From Thermoplasmatota archaeon (lineage in GTDB: Archaea; Thermoplasmatota; Penumbrarchaeia; JANQNL01): 40,802 nt of DNA. Every line of letters starts with the position of its first letter. The stretch's first letter is position 1. The translations under genes were made by a program, and so were the position numbers. The notes beneath the pieces were generated by a model that worked only from the letters and a program-made list of their open reading frames with translations, made no database searches and had not been told where the DNA came from. Below are positions 40,618 through 40,802 of the stretch, one piece after another. The stretch lies in the NCBI GenBank assembly GCA_028279585.1, contig JANQNL010000035.1:1-40802 (forward strand). The letters run 5' to 3'.

Positions 40618-40802
40618 TCACGGGCTATACCTGTTCGGCGTCCTCGGGAACGCGATGGCGTCTTTGATGTTGTCGAGCTTGCAGATCCAGCACAGCAACC
40701 TCTCCACACCCACACCATAACCGGAGTGGGGGACGGAGCCATACTTGCGCAGGTCCATGTACCAGCTGTAGTTCTCAACAGGCTCGCCCTCTGCCTCGAG
40801 CG
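40618..40802 (-). CDS. asnS: Asparaginyl-tRNA synthetase, C-terminal end only
   Basis: The last 60 or so residues of a class II aminoacyl-tRNA synthetase cut by the right window edge. [19 protein letters not shown] is class II motif 3 with its arginine, and [14 protein letters not shown] is the usual C-terminus of archaeal AsnRS. AspRS is the alternative but the ending fits AsnRS better. Confidence 0.88.
   Translation of the reverse strand, partial: LEAEGEPVENYSWYMDLRKYGSVPHSGYGVGVERLLCWICKLDNIKDAIAFPRTPNRYSP

Overview
The window comes from an archaeon, most likely a euryarchaeon of the Thermoplasmatota type (lineage is inference). Evidence: Cbf5-type pseudouridine synthase, GPN-loop GTPase, archaeal cytidylate kinase, Thi4 thiazole synthase and an archaeal-type asparaginyl-tRNA synthetase; A/T-rich TATA elements about 25-29 nt before several start codons (leaderless transcripts); and huge integrin-like surface proteins. 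Coding density is high and nearly all gene boundaries touch or overlap.

Region 1 (1-10398, + strand) is an aromatic amino acid supercluster. A trp block (trpC partial, trpF, trpB, trpA) is followed by the full route from DAHP to chorismate and on towards tyrosine: DAHP synthase, aroB, aroD, an aroE-aroK fusion, aroA, aroC, chorismate mutase and prephenate dehydrogenase. Between the blocks, after a TATA box inside the trpA tail, lies a 24-codon ORF (3333-3407) whose C-terminal half carries Phe, three Tyr and Trp and ends Tyr-Tyr-Trp-stop. It is followed by competing RNA stems, an arrangement resembling a ribosome-mediated attenuator.

Region 2 (10395-13840) holds small metabolic genes: a 58-residue membrane protein, a TusA-DsrE-like protein, a Cys-rich AbrB-like regulator with an ArsM-type arsenite methyltransferase, a GNAT acetyltransferase, and Thi4.

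Region 3 (14044-37433) is the cell-envelope region. Two minus-strand proteins (1304 and 1460 aa) have seven FG-GAP blades, Ig/cadherin-like stalks and one membrane helix. The 1460-aa protein and a third, plus-strand protein (1940 aa) end in a cytoplasmic roadblock/longin-like domain. Between them are two paralogous polytopic membrane proteins with several PH-like soluble inserts, one of them fused to a beta-helix, and a cmk-cbf5-GPN operon. Related foldback inverted repeats sit at 3' ends of minus-strand genes (12953-13051, 14044-14183, 25432-25569).

Region 4 (37434-40802) has a SufS-like cysteine desulfurase with a small winged-helix-like partner, an unknown duplicated-domain protein, a hydrogenase maturation protease and the 3' end of asnS.

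The most noteworthy items are the aromatic leader ORF, the integrin-like receptors with cytoplasmic roadblock-like tails, and the foldback repeat family.
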